Origin: JBAZYZ01 sp964361185
GTDB taxonomy: Bacteria > Patescibacteriota > Minisyncoccia > Phycocordibacterales > VMEP01
DNA: 19,827 bases
NCBI GenBank assembly: GCA_964361185.1
Contig: CAYHZS010000008.1
Location: forward strand, 1 to 19,827
Direction of reading: 5' to 3'
This document shows positions 1 through 7,546 of this stretch, in pieces. Within the stretch, counting starts at the first letter, position 1. Each line of letters opens with the position of its first letter. The notes beneath the pieces are model-generated. The model did no database searches. It saw only the letters and a list, made by a program, of their open reading frames with translations, and was not told the DNA's origin. The translations under genes and the position numbers were made by a program.

Positions 1-207
1 TCTCTCCCCCATTTCTCTGGCTGCTTTATTGGTGAAAGTAATCGCGAGTATTTGCGATGGAGGTACTCCTCCTTTAATCAGATTTAAGATGCGGTAGCTT
101 ATGGTTTTGGTCTTGCCTGCTCCCGCTCCGGCAATAATAAGAAGCGGACCGTTTTTATGTTTGGCCGCTTTTTCCTGCGCCCCGTTCAGCTCCCCCTTTT
201 TTAACAT
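1..207 (-). CDS. UvrD/PcrA-type superfamily 1 DNA helicase, N-terminal fragment
   Basis: The minus strand reads 69 codons from an ATG at 207 and runs off the window at base 1. The visible part starts MLKKGELNGAQEKAA, which resembles the Q-motif region of UvrD-type helicases (LNxxQ). A Walker A segment follows, GAGAGKTKT, and then the motif Ia region ILAITFTNKAAREMGER. These are the first landmarks of the UvrD/PcrA/Rep family, ATP-driven 3'-5' DNA unwinding enzymes used in excision repair and in clearing replication forks. The rest of the gene, including motifs II to VI, lies outside the window, so UvrD, PcrA, Rep and AddA-like members cannot be told apart. No Shine-Dalgarno sequence is seen before the ATG. 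The 100-aa gene upstream on the same strand stops 51 bases away, so the two may be co-transcribed. Confidence 0.9.
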   Translation of the reverse strand, partial: MLKKGELNGAQEKAAKHKNGPLLIIAGAGAGKTKTISYRILNLIKGGVPPSQILAITFTNKAAREMGER

Positions 208-258
208 TGGGTTACTATAACACGCTCCAAATCAGCTTGTTGGAATAATGATTAGGGG

Positions 259-561
259 TTAGGAAAGGCCGCTCCTCTCCTTGAACTTGTCGATCTCTTT
301 TTTTATCTCACTTTGCACTAAACTTTCGAAGTTTTCTATGTGAGAAGAGGCGAAAGAAAACGCCTCTTCATAGGAGCCGGAGGAAGCTAGATCTTCGAAC
401 TGCTTACGCTCGGCTTGAGACAACGCCTCCAGGATGGAAAGAGAGGCGCGCTTTAAGCAATTTTCGGCTAAAAGCGAAAGGATTTCATCACGCACTTCTT
501 CCGGAAATTTTGCCGTACCCAGATTTTCTTCTATTAATTTTTTTAATTTATTTTTATCCAT
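259..561 (-). CDS. small helical protein, DUF5663-like, unknown function
   Basis: A 100-aa acidic, almost entirely helical protein without Cys, signal peptide or membrane segment. It opens with a short Lys-rich helix (MDKNKLKKLIEENLG), followed by a conserved-looking core (LPEE-type turn at about residues 19-22, then LKRASLSILEALSQAERKQF) and a C-terminal charged helix. The pattern resembles the small DUF5663 proteins of Patescibacteria, but this is recalled from the family's general look, not from a search. The ATG lies four bases after the stop of the 1116-aa LysM protein gene on the same strand, so it is almost certainly translated from the same mRNA. That coupling suggests a role with the large envelope protein, perhaps as a cytoplasmic partner of its charged N-terminal region. 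No function is known to me. Confidence 0.8.
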   Translation of the reverse strand: MDKNKLKKLIEENLGTAKFPEEVRDEILSLLAENCLKRASLSILEALSQAERKQFEDLASSGSYEEAFSFASSHIENFESLVQSEIKKEIDKFKERSGLS

Positions 562-565
562 TTTG

Positions 566-3500
566 TTATACTGCGCTCATTTTACCGGCTTTTACCAAAG
601 CCAAGACTGATTTTTTGATAAAATTTTCCGATGTTTCCTGCGGATTCGGTATTATTCCGGACTCTTTAGCGAGAGAAGAAATGAGATTGCCGAGTTTTTG
701 GGTTGCCTCGGTAGCCGGAACTTTCAAAAAAAGCGAATTAATTGGCTTATTCCCCAAAGTCTTCCATTCCGGAGAATCAATCCCTGACGTTCCTCCGAAG
801 CCGAGGAATCCTTTTTTGCCGAAAACTTCGTCTAGCTTGCCGTGGTACACGGCGCGTGCGTTTTCAACAGCCATGATGTCGTGTCGGTCGAAGTTCTTAT
901 CAAGAGACGCTCTTTTGGGGTCATCAATATAGTCAAGAATCTTGTCTTTGTTCGGGAAATTTGTTTCCGCGGCGTTTTGGCGGGCCTCTCCCGTGTTTGT
1001 CTGGCTTTGGTCGCTACTACCTTCTTCATTATTCGGGCCCTCGTTCTCTCCGGTGATATCCACTTCAACGACTCCCCCCGAATCTTTTATTGTTTCCCTA
1101 GCCAGTCCTTCGTATGGGTCTACTACTCCCGAGACTGTGCTCTCCTGCGCGACAGTTTCCGGTGGAACATAGGCTTCTATATTTTTAAGGGTCTCCGCGC
1201 TTAAGTTTTGGGCATGCTCGATTATATTTTCCCCGCCGATGGTTTTTGTCGACAACACCTCTTGTATTTTATTTAGGTTTATCTTGTCGCCCACGGCGAG
1301 CTTATTTACATCCTCGCTTTGAATGCCGTATAATCCGGGATTGTTTTTAATGTCAGCCAGAATGTTTTCTATGGCATTGGTTTGCTGTCCGCCGGACAAG
1401 CCTCGTATCTCCGGGAAGTTAGCTTTTATGATGCTGTACAAATTTTCCCCTTTGGAAACAGTGTGTTCGCTGACAATTTCTTCAGCAATGTTTTCAGCCG
1501 CGGTTTCGGCTGGTGCTCCCACCCCCCTAGTTTTCGCCACTTGCGTTACTGTTTCTGCCAACACCGGACTGGGATTGAAAAATTCCATGACATTATGGGC
1601 TCCTTGGCCCAAAAGTCCGCCCCCCAAAAGAACGGAAAAAGCTAGAGCTTCTCCGGTCAACATAGTTTTTCTCCAAGCTTTAAGCTTCTTCCCTTCCCTC
1701 TCATACTTTTTCTTAGTTCTGTCTATCAAGGATTTTTCAACCCCGACGAATAATGCGGTTCCTCCGAGTGCCCTCCAGCCAAGAGCACCGGCTCCGATAA
1801 CTGCGCCGACGCCGGCTGAGGCAGTCCCCGCGGTTAATGCAGCCGCGGTTAGTGCGAGACCTATGGCGAGGCGGGTTTTCGGATCTTTCGCTCCCATCCA
1901 TTTGCCTATAGCTCGAATTGGACCTAGAAGCCCCTTTTCCTCCGCTTCTTTCTCCACCTCTTCTTTCCCCTTTTGCAATGCCTCGACGGCTTTCTTTGCC
2001 AGGGCACTCTCCGACGGTGGTAGTTTCTCAATGTGATCCTTGAGCTTTTCAAGGTTAGAGTCGTCAGACGATTCTTTTATCCCGGTTGATTTCTCTCGTG
2101 TTTCTCGATTCTTTCTCGCCAGCCGTTCTTTGTCGGCCGGGCTTATGGGCTCAAATATCTCTTTTACCCCCTTCTCCCCTTTCATGAATAGGGTGGATTT
2201 GGGGACAATATTTTCTTTGGTGTCTGGCTTGGGTAAAGTGCTTTCAAGTATCTCCGTTTCTTTGATATCGGACCCTCTTTTCCCTCTGTTTTCTCTGGCT
2301 ACTTGCTCACTCTTTTCCCATTCTTCGGGTGTCAGGATTTTACCCTCGGGCTCCGCTTCCACTTCTTCTTTTTCGTTTTTGGCCGATTTTCCGCTTCCTT
2401 CCCGTTTGTTTTGCAAAGTCAGGTCGCCTTTTAGTCTCGCGACTGCCTTTCTTAAGTTCTCAAGTTGCGCTTTTTCCCCAGGGAATATTTTTCCTTCCGT
2501 TTCTCTGGCCTCGTAGTTGGCCATTTCCTTTTCATAGTGAACTATTGCGTTTTCTATAGCTTCTCTTTCTCCTTTTTTCAATCCAAAAACCTTTCTGTGG
2601 GCATCAAAATCTTTTTCTTGCCAGCCCCTTTTTATTAGAAATTCTATGTCGTCCCCACTTAGGGCAGGTTTAATCCGCAAAGAGTTCTCTTTTCTCTGGT
2701 CGCCGTTATTTTCTTGGGAAGACGAAGCAGTGGCAGAAGCTGTTCCGGTTTTTGCGTCTAACTCGACTTTATTCCTAGCGAATTCCGCCAATTGCTCCGG
2801 GGTAAATTTGCTGTCCGTCAGCTCTTTGAGCGTTTTTTCTAAATGTTCCTTACTTACCGGATTGGCAGGCTTTTCGAGTCTTCTCTTGTAAGCCAGTATT
2901 TCAAAATCTTCTTTTTTCCATCCGGAAAGCAATTTTTCTTTCTCCCCAACAAGTCTTTCCAGGTCGCGCTTTTCTTCCGGGGACATTTTCTCCCTTTTTT
3001 TCTCCAGCTTTTTGATGATCCGTCCGACGGTAGAGAGCCTTTTCTTCTCCCAATCTCCGGTTGGGCGGACAACAGCCGTTGTTTTTTCTGGGGTTGACTT
3101 AATTCTGCCCTCTCTTTTTAATCTTTGATCCTCCAGAAACTTCTTTGCTTCGGTACCCGAAAGGTGGGGTTTGGTAGGCGCAGTAGTGGTAGCCCTATCT
3201 TTTTTAGGTTTTTCCCCCGCGGGGGGTTTTAGAGTATCCTCAATTTCTCGAAGACGCTCATTATCCTTTGGAGTACGCCTACCCTTACCCAATTTTATCA
3301 ACCTTTGTTTTTCCGCGACAAGATCACCCTCCAATGATTCCGCGTTTCCTGTTTGAATGGCCGACGCTTTCTCCGCGGTTTTACCGGTTTTAGGTTTTGG
3401 CGTGGGTGGGGTGCTTTCAGGTGATTTTTTTTCTCGCGGGGAGGGTTTGGTAAATGGCCACCGCCTCAATACCTCTGTTTTTTCGCCCCGCCCCTCTCCA

Positions 3501-3916
3501 TCCCGGGATATTTTTCCCATTTGAGTTAGGTTATCCAGTACATCCTTCTGTGTTCTCGGGTTACCGGGAGCTCCAATCAACATCCCTTCATTTTTTTCCA
3601 ACTGTGCTTTTTCCGGGTCAATCGCTTCTTTAAAAGCCATTTGAATGGACGACCCTGTATTGAGCGGGGTATTTCTTGTTCTTTTATTTTCAGCTCTGGT
3701 TTCAGTGACCACTTCTCTCAATATGTCCGCGGGGGTGGAAGTCCTGCCTGCTTTTATATCCGCGTTTTCCCTCTCCGCTTCCTCTAACGCGGCAGACACC
3801 GCCCTGGAAAGAGCTTTCTGTTGTTCCTTGGTTTTTGGCCCAATTTCTTCTAAAGATCCTGGCTTATCTTCAGGGGATGTTGGTTCTTGAATCGGAAGTT
3901 GTTCAGATTTTGGCAT
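566..3916 (-). CDS. giant LysM-anchored membrane protein with long charged N-terminal region
   Basis: A protein of 1116 aa with no known whole-length homologue that I recognise. Residues 1 to about 680 are Lys/Glu/Pro-rich, of low complexity and probably cytoplasmic, with no signal peptide. They contain at least three degenerate helix-turn-helix hairpins (about 198-230, 300-346 and 450-500), each with a Pro-containing turn (RRTPKDN, KMSPEEK, KIFPGEK), plus two GW(K/Q)xxDF segments at 332 and 431. Hydrophobic Gly/Ala-rich stretches at about 683-700, 702-727 and 753-772 are likely membrane segments, with a basic linker between the last two. A LysM-like fold follows (about 817-885, HTVSKGENLYSII ... 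VGDKINL), which in other proteins binds peptidoglycan glycan. The rest is an Asn/Glu-rich linker and a 120-aa C-terminal region. It heads a two-gene unit with the 100-aa helical protein. The start is preceded by no Shine-Dalgarno but by a -10-like box. It probably ties the cytoplasm to the wall; that is inference. Confidence 0.88.
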   Translation of the reverse strand: MPKSEQLPIQEPTSPEDKPGSLEEIGPKTKEQQKALSRAVSAALEEAERENADIKAGRTSTPADILREVVTETRAENKRTRNTPLNTGSSIQMAFKEAIDPEKAQLEKNEGMLIGAPGNPRTQKDVLDNLTQMGKISRDGEGRGEKTEVLRRWPFTKPSPREKKSPESTPPTPKPKTGKTAEKASAIQTGNAESLEGDLVAEKQRLIKLGKGRRTPKDNERLREIEDTLKPPAGEKPKKDRATTTAPTKPHLSGTEAKKFLEDQRLKREGRIKSTPEKTTAVVRPTGDWEKKRLSTVGRIIKKLEKKREKMSPEEKRDLERLVGEKEKLLSGWKKEDFEILAYKRRLEKPANPVSKEHLEKTLKELTDSKFTPEQLAEFARNKVELDAKTGTASATASSSQENNGDQRKENSLRIKPALSGDDIEFLIKRGWQEKDFDAHRKVFGLKKGEREAIENAIVHYEKEMANYEARETEGKIFPGEKAQLENLRKAVARLKGDLTLQNKREGSGKSAKNEKEEVEAEPEGKILTPEEWEKSEQVARENRGKRGSDIKETEILESTLPKPDTKENIVPKSTLFMKGEKGVKEIFEPISPADKERLARKNRETREKSTGIKESSDDSNLEKLKDHIEKLPPSESALAKKAVEALQKGKEEVEKEAEEKGLLGPIRAIGKWMGAKDPKTRLAIGLALTAAALTAGTASAGVGAVIGAGALGWRALGGTALFVGVEKSLIDRTKKKYEREGKKLKAWRKTMLTGEALAFSVLLGGGLLGQGAHNVMEFFNPSPVLAETVTQVAKTRGVGAPAETAAENIAEEIVSEHTVSKGENLYSIIKANFPEIRGLSGGQQTNAIENILADIKNNPGLYGIQSEDVNKLAVGDKINLNKIQEVLSTKTIGGENIIEHAQNLSAETLKNIEAYVPPETVAQESTVSGVVDPYEGLARETIKDSGGVVEVDITGENEGPNNEEGSSDQSQTNTGEARQNAAETNFPNKDKILDYIDDPKRASLDKNFDRHDIMAVENARAVYHGKLDEVFGKKGFLGFGGTSGIDSPEWKTLGNKPINSLFLKVPATEATQKLGNLISSLAKESGIIPNPQETSENFIKKSVLALVKAGKMSAV

Positions 3917-4264
3917 TTTTTACAGATTGTTTTTTTCATTATCCCTTTTATTCGCCCAAAAACCAAATTTTTTCTTATCCACACCCCAGTTTCTCGTTGG
4001 TTGACTTCCCCCTAGTGACTGATACCATGATATTAGGTACCAGAAAACACGGACGGAGCGACAGAAAATGGCTTTGTTGGGCCATTTTAATGGTTTTTAG
4101 GCCTTTCTGGTTCCAAATTGTTTGTTTTTCCTTATTTACAGCCGTTTGGTCGTACTGTAAGCAGAAATAGGAAAGACGACGGTTTCAAAAATAGGCTTAT
4201 ATCTCTTAAGTTACAGGACCCAGGCCAACCTTCTTGTTCGGGGGGTTGCCAGGCTAAAAAGGTT
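3917..4264. other. 348-bp divergent intergenic region between the two LysM genes
   Basis: It holds no convincing gene. A plus-strand reading frame is open from 4118 into the M23 gene, but it encodes an implausible Cys- and basic-rich lead and a proper signal peptide starts at 4265. Three inverted repeats are visible: CTGATACC/GGTACCAG (4019-4043, one G:U pair), AAAATGGC/GCCATTTT (4065-4088, 8-base loop) and TTACAG/CTGTAA (about 4136-4160). A weak plus-strand promoter, TTGACT-16-TACCAT (4001-4028), would give the M23 gene an mRNA leader of more than 200 bases, long for this window. The region therefore probably carries the control of both envelope genes. I recognise no known riboswitch. Confidence 0.5.
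3938..3966 (-). promoter_or_regulatory. candidate promoter of the 1116-aa LysM gene
   Basis: On the minus strand TTGGTT (3966-3961) is followed after 17 bases by GATAAT (3943-3938), five of six matches to the -10 consensus but only three of six for -35. Transcription would begin near 3931 and leave a leader of about 15 bases with no Shine-Dalgarno sequence before the ATG at 3916. Confidence 0.45.
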
Positions 4265-5299
4265 ATGTTTTATAGGCTTCTTGCGAGAAGACCGGTTTTT
4301 TTGCTGGTTCTTTCCTCACTTTTTGTCTTTTCTCCACTTTCTGCCGAGGCTGGAGTCTTGTCGTTCATTGGGGGCTTCATATCTGCCAAGCAGGTTAAGA
4401 TTGAAAAAGGAGCGGAGCACAATTCTCAAAATATGGCTATATTGCAGTCTACCGTGAGCCCGGATCCGAATTACGCGCGTGGTGGCGGGGACATTACTGT
4501 AGTCGGCGAAACAGCTCTTCTTCCGGACACGGGGCCCGTCGGTACACAGGCTGATATAGGAGATGAGCTTTTAAGTAACGGTCAAATAAGCATTTACATA
4601 GTCCGCTCTGGCGATACTATCGGCGGGATTGCCAAAATGTTCGACGTATCGGCGAACACTATCATATGGGCTAACAATCTGAATGGGGGCACGATTACTC
4701 CGGGGCAAAAACTCATTATCCTTCCCGTTTCCGGCATTCAATATACGGTTAAGAAAGGAGATACGGTCAAAAGCATAGCCAAAAAATACAAAGCTGACGT
4801 CGGCGAAGTCCTTATATTCAACGGTCTTTCAGAAGACACGGAACTAAAAATCGGCGACGTCATAATCATACCGGATGGCGAAATGTCTCCGGTCACCTCG
4901 TCGGCTCCTAAGGCGAAAATTATTGGGAGTCAAGGTGTGCCTAATTACTCCGGATTTTATATTAGACCACTCCGCATTTCCGAGGGGCATAAAACTCAGG
5001 GGTTGCACGGATATAACGGAGTGGACATAGGAGCTCCGATAGGGACTCCGGTCATGGCCGCGGCGGATGGGGAAGTAATAATCTCCCGCTCGACTGGATG
5101 GCACGGTGGCTATGGCAAATACGTGGTTATACAACATAGTAATAACACCCAGACTCTGTACGGCCATCTCAATTCCATTTTAGTTTCGGAAGGAACACGC
5201 GTGATTCAGGGGCAGTTCGTAGGATACGTCGGCAACACCGGACGTTCCACCGGTCCGCATCTCCACTTTGAAGTCCGCGGAGCGAGGAATCCGTTTTAA
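4265..5299 (+). CDS. secreted LysM-LysM-M23 peptidoglycan endopeptidase
   Basis: A 344-aa cell-wall hydrolase. The ATG at 4265 is chosen, although the frame is open upstream to 4118, because it begins a clear signal peptide: basic MFYRLLARR, a hydrophobic core and an SAEA-type cleavage site near residue 29. Two LysM repeats (about 111-154 and 159-204) bind glycan strands. The M23/LytM metallopeptidase domain (about 243-340) cuts peptide cross-links. Zinc and catalytic residues visible are D254 in NGVDIG, H301 in LYGHL and the HxH at 332-334 in GPHLHFEV. The first metal His normally lies four residues before the Asp; here that place is Tyr250 and the nearest His is 248, six before. An AAAAAGG stretch sits very close to the ATG. 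It ends in a strong bidirectional terminator. Likely role: wall remodelling in growth or division, by family. Confidence 0.93.
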   Translation: MFYRLLARRPVFLLVLSSLFVFSPLSAEAGVLSFIGGFISAKQVKIEKGAEHNSQNMAILQSTVSPDPNYARGGGDITVVGETALLPDTGPVGTQADIGDELLSNGQISIYIVRSGDTIGGIAKMFDVSANTIIWANNLNGGTITPGQKLIILPVSGIQYTVKKGDTVKSIAKKYKADVGEVLIFNGLSEDTELKIGDVIIIPDGEMSPVTSSAPKAKIIGSQGVPNYSGFYIRPLRISEGHKTQGLHGYNGVDIGAPIGTPVMAAADGEVIISRSTGWHGGYGKYVVIQHSNNTQTLYGHLNSILVSEGTRVIQGQFVGYVGNTGRSTGPHLHFEVRGARNPF

Positions 5300-5325
5300 T
5301 CAACTCACAACTGACGACTTACAGC

Positions 5326-5360
5326 AAACAAAATAACCGCTTTAAGCGGTTATTTTGTTT
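5326..5360. terminator. bidirectional rho-independent terminator
   Basis: A 35-base palindrome with 17-base arms (AAACAAAATAACCGCTT and its complement) around one central base. The core stem is ACCGCTT/AAGCGGT and the A/T-rich outer arms give a T tract in both directions. It lies between the convergent M23 and comM genes and overlaps the comM stop codon by two bases, so it can serve both. Confidence 0.88.
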
Positions 5361-6918
5361 AAATGATTTCTTTGGGGCGGTAGCGCAAAGCTTCCAGGAT
5401 GTGAGGACTGGTTACTTCATTGCTCTTTTCTAAATCGGCTATGGTGCGCGCCACCTTTATGGTTTTGTGATAGGCGCGGGGAGAAATGTCGAGCTTTCGC
5501 GCACTTTCGTTCAAAAGTTTACGCACTGGATCCGCAAGGGGAATCAGTTTTTCAATCGAGCGGATACCTATATCGCTGTTTGTTTTTGATTTGTTTTTGT
5601 TTTGGAGAAATCTTTCGCGCTGGATATCCCTCGCGCGAATGACCCTTTCTCTTACCAGGGAACTTTCTTCCCCGCTTGCTTTTTCAGAAAGTTTTTCATA
5701 ATCAATGTTTCCGACTTCGAGCCACAAATCTATGCGGTCCATGATGGGCCCGGAAAGTTTTCGCTTGTATCTCGCAATGTCGCCTGCCGTACAGGAACAA
5801 CGTTTGTTTCTCACTCCATAATTTCCGCAAGGGCACGGATTCATGGCCGCAACTAAAATGAAATTAGCCGGGAACATCGCCGTGCCCTTGGCGCGCGAGA
5901 CATGAACCACGCGGTCTTCGAGTGGCTGGCGGAGCGATTCCAAAACCCTTTTGTCAAATTCCGGAAATTCATCCATGAATAAAATTCCCCTGTGGGCGAG
6001 AGTTACCTCTCCTGGTTTTGGTGTGGTACCGCCTCCGACTATCGAGACATATGAGGCTGTGTGATGAGGAGAACGGAAGGGCGCGGAGGTGATGATGCTC
6101 TCCCTCAAAAGCCCAGCCACGGAATGAATACTCGTAACCTCTAAGGACTCTTCCTGGTCTAGTTCCGGCAGGATTCCGGCCAAGGCGCGGGCGAGCAGGG
6201 TTTTACCTGTGCCCGGTGGTCCGTAAAAGGCTATGTTATGCCCGCCGGCTGCGGCTATTTCTAGCCCCCTTTTGGCGTTTTCCTGCCCGCGTATGTCGCG
6301 AAGATCAAGAGTGTTTGTTGTCGCTGGTTTTTCTCTCTTATTTTTTACGGCGGGGATTATTTTTTTATTTTTGATTTGGCCGTTATCAGCATTTGAGCCT
6401 TCACTTTGGAGATGATCGATTATTTCCCTGAGAGTTTCGACTCCGTAGACAATCAGTCCATCGATAAGCACCGCTTCTTCGGCGTTTTCTTTTGGCACGA
6501 AAATCTCCGAATATCCGCGTTTTTTCGCTTCCCGTGCTATGGGCAGAACTCCGCGCACTCCGCGGAGGCTCCCGTCTAAAGAAAGTTCCCCAAGAAAAAT
6601 TTTTCCCTCTACGTTGAAATCTATTTCGTCGGATGATTTCAAGTAAGACAAGGCGATGGAAACATCAAAAAGTGGCCCTTCTTTTTTCAAATCCGCCGGC
6701 GCGAGAGAAATGGTTATTTTTTCATTTTTTGACTTAGGAGGCTTAAAGCCGGTATTTTTTATGGCCGCGGAAACGCGGTCGCGGGCTTCTTCCACCGCTT
6801 TGTCCGGCAGGCCGACAACATTGAAGGAGTGTAGGCCGTTTGAGACGTCAACTTCCACCGAGACAATGTTCGCGCCTAAAAGTGTCGGTTGAGCGGCGTA
6901 AACTTTTGAGAAGGACAT
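5359..6918 (-). CDS. comM: ComM/YifB-type Mg-chelatase-like AAA+ ATPase
   Basis: A full-length 519-aa member of the YifB/ComM family. The N-terminal ChlI-like domain (1 to about 170) begins with the family's typical VYAAQPTLLGA and keeps VGLPDKAVEEARDRV. A variable Lys-rich linker (about 172-203) leads to the AAA+ domain, with Walker A GPPGTGKT at 233-240, Walker B ILFMDEF at 312-318, sensor N360 and a four-Cys zinc-type cluster (362, 364, 374, 376). The Mg-chelatase C-terminal domain ends the protein. In Haemophilus and Vibrio, ComM is a hexameric helicase that promotes branch migration while transforming DNA is integrated. That fits the idea that reduced genomes of this type take up DNA, but no other competence gene is in the window. 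The ATG is preceded immediately by TTTTAACGGG and not by a Shine-Dalgarno. DksA-like gene 104 bases upstream has its own terminator, so comM is probably transcribed alone. Confidence 0.96.
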   Translation of the reverse strand: MSFSKVYAAQPTLLGANIVSVEVDVSNGLHSFNVVGLPDKAVEEARDRVSAAIKNTGFKPPKSKNEKITISLAPADLKKEGPLFDVSIALSYLKSSDEIDFNVEGKIFLGELSLDGSLRGVRGVLPIAREAKKRGYSEIFVPKENAEEAVLIDGLIVYGVETLREIIDHLQSEGSNADNGQIKNKKIIPAVKNKREKPATTNTLDLRDIRGQENAKRGLEIAAAGGHNIAFYGPPGTGKTLLARALAGILPELDQEESLEVTSIHSVAGLLRESIITSAPFRSPHHTASYVSIVGGGTTPKPGEVTLAHRGILFMDEFPEFDKRVLESLRQPLEDRVVHVSRAKGTAMFPANFILVAAMNPCPCGNYGVRNKRCSCTAGDIARYKRKLSGPIMDRIDLWLEVGNIDYEKLSEKASGEESSLVRERVIRARDIQRERFLQNKNKSKTNSDIGIRSIEKLIPLADPVRKLLNESARKLDISPRAYHKTIKVARTIADLEKSNEVTSPHILEALRYRPKEII

Positions 6919-7003
6919 CCCGTTAAAAGTTTAAATTGATAAATCAATAATTTTTGTCAGCAATCGGCAATCTTTTTGAGTAAGCGCGAAAATGAAAATA
7001 AAT

Positions 7004-7021
7004 ATCCGTGATTAGACGGAT
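7004..7021 (-). terminator. terminator after the DksA-like gene
   Basis: Read on the minus strand, ATCCGT, a six-base loop and ACGGAT form a hairpin followed by ATTTATTTTCATTTT. It starts one base beyond the stop codon of the DksA-like gene, in the gap before comM. Confidence 0.75.
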
Positions 7022-7022
7022 T

Positions 7023-7460
7023 CTAGCGAGGTTCATTTTTATGCCCTATGCAAGTAGCCGCTGCTGGATTTGCATTGAGTCTGTCTGTCTCGATTTGGTT
7101 TTGGCATACTTTACATGTTCCATATGTTCCTGACTCAATTCGCCCAAGTGCGGCCGTAACTTCGGAAAGACGCTGTTCCAGCTCTCCTTCCACGGCAGTA
7201 GCTTCTTCGAAACCCTCCACCATATCGGCGGTAACATTAGGATCTGGTTCTCCACCAGCTTCCGTTTCCGGAGGTACCGCTTCCCAGTCATTTGGGTTGT
7301 TTGGGGTTCTTCTTCCCAAAAGAGTTAGCTCTCCTTCAAGCTTTTCTTTTTCCGCTCTTAGTTTTACCTTAAATTGTTCAATTTCGTTTCCCATCCCGTT
7401 AGAGGCAGGTCGCGGTTGGCCCGCTCTTGCCTGACATATATTTGTAAATTGTTCTGTCAT
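7023..7460 (-). CDS. DksA/TraR-type zinc-finger protein
   Basis: A 145-aa acidic protein with a long helical pair (about 27-45 and 75-110) and a C-terminal zinc finger, the layout of DksA/TraR proteins, which insert a coiled coil into the secondary channel of RNA polymerase and alter promoter choice. The finger reads C116-x2-C119 ... C137-x2-H140, so the last ligand is His where the family usually has Cys. The text ESGTYGTCKVC is diagnostic for the family. The coiled-coil tip (about 50-75) is rich in Pro, Asn and Glu, and I see no typical DxxDxA tip motif. The ATG at 7460 has GGAG one base upstream and a TATAAT 20 bases upstream. A second ATG at 7394 (codon 23) would give 123 aa, which covers the whole recognised fold; it is preceded exactly by CTCTAACGGG, also found before comM. 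The true start is therefore open. Confidence 0.88.
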   Translation of the reverse strand: MTEQFTNICQARAGQPRPASNGMGNEIEQFKVKLRAEKEKLEGELTLLGRRTPNNPNDWEAVPPETEAGGEPDPNVTADMVEGFEEATAVEGELEQRLSEVTAALGRIESGTYGTCKVCQNQIETDRLNANPAAATCIGHKNEPR

Positions 7461-7516
7461 TCTCCATATTTTATTTTTTGATTATATTTTATACCGTGAC
7501 CGCGGCCTCTAACGGG
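7395..7516. repeat. 12-bp inverted repeat spanning the DksA-like gene start
   Basis: CCCGTTAGAGGC at 7395-7406 and its exact complement GCCTCTAACGGG at 7505-7516, 98 bases apart. The inner arm abuts the internal ATG at 7394; the outer arm lies upstream of the -10 box. Paired in DNA-binding or in RNA, they could control this gene. Confidence 0.6.
7481..7486 (-). promoter_or_regulatory. candidate -10 box of the DksA-like gene
   Basis: A perfect TATAAT on the minus strand (7486-7481) in an A/T-rich stretch. Predicted transcription start is near 7474, giving a leader of about 14 bases that contains GGAG next to the ATG at 7460. No -35 box is visible at 16-18 bases. Confidence 0.5.
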
Positions 7517-7546
7517 GCCATATTCAGATATTAACATAAAGTTCTC

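Noticed and set aside
1323..2036. Long plus-strand open frame (237 codons) opposite the LysM giant gene
   Set aside because: It is antisense to the Lys/Glu-rich coding sequence, and its Ser/Phe/Pro-rich composition is what the complement of such codons gives. No start signal.
4118..4264. Upstream in-frame extension of the M23 peptidase
   Set aside because: It would put 49 odd residues ahead of a complete signal peptide; secretion signals begin at the N-terminus.
4136..4264. Riboswitch upstream of the M23 gene (c-di-AMP type was considered, as these often control wall hydrolases)
   Set aside because: Only short inverted repeats are visible and I could not match the conserved cores of known riboswitches.
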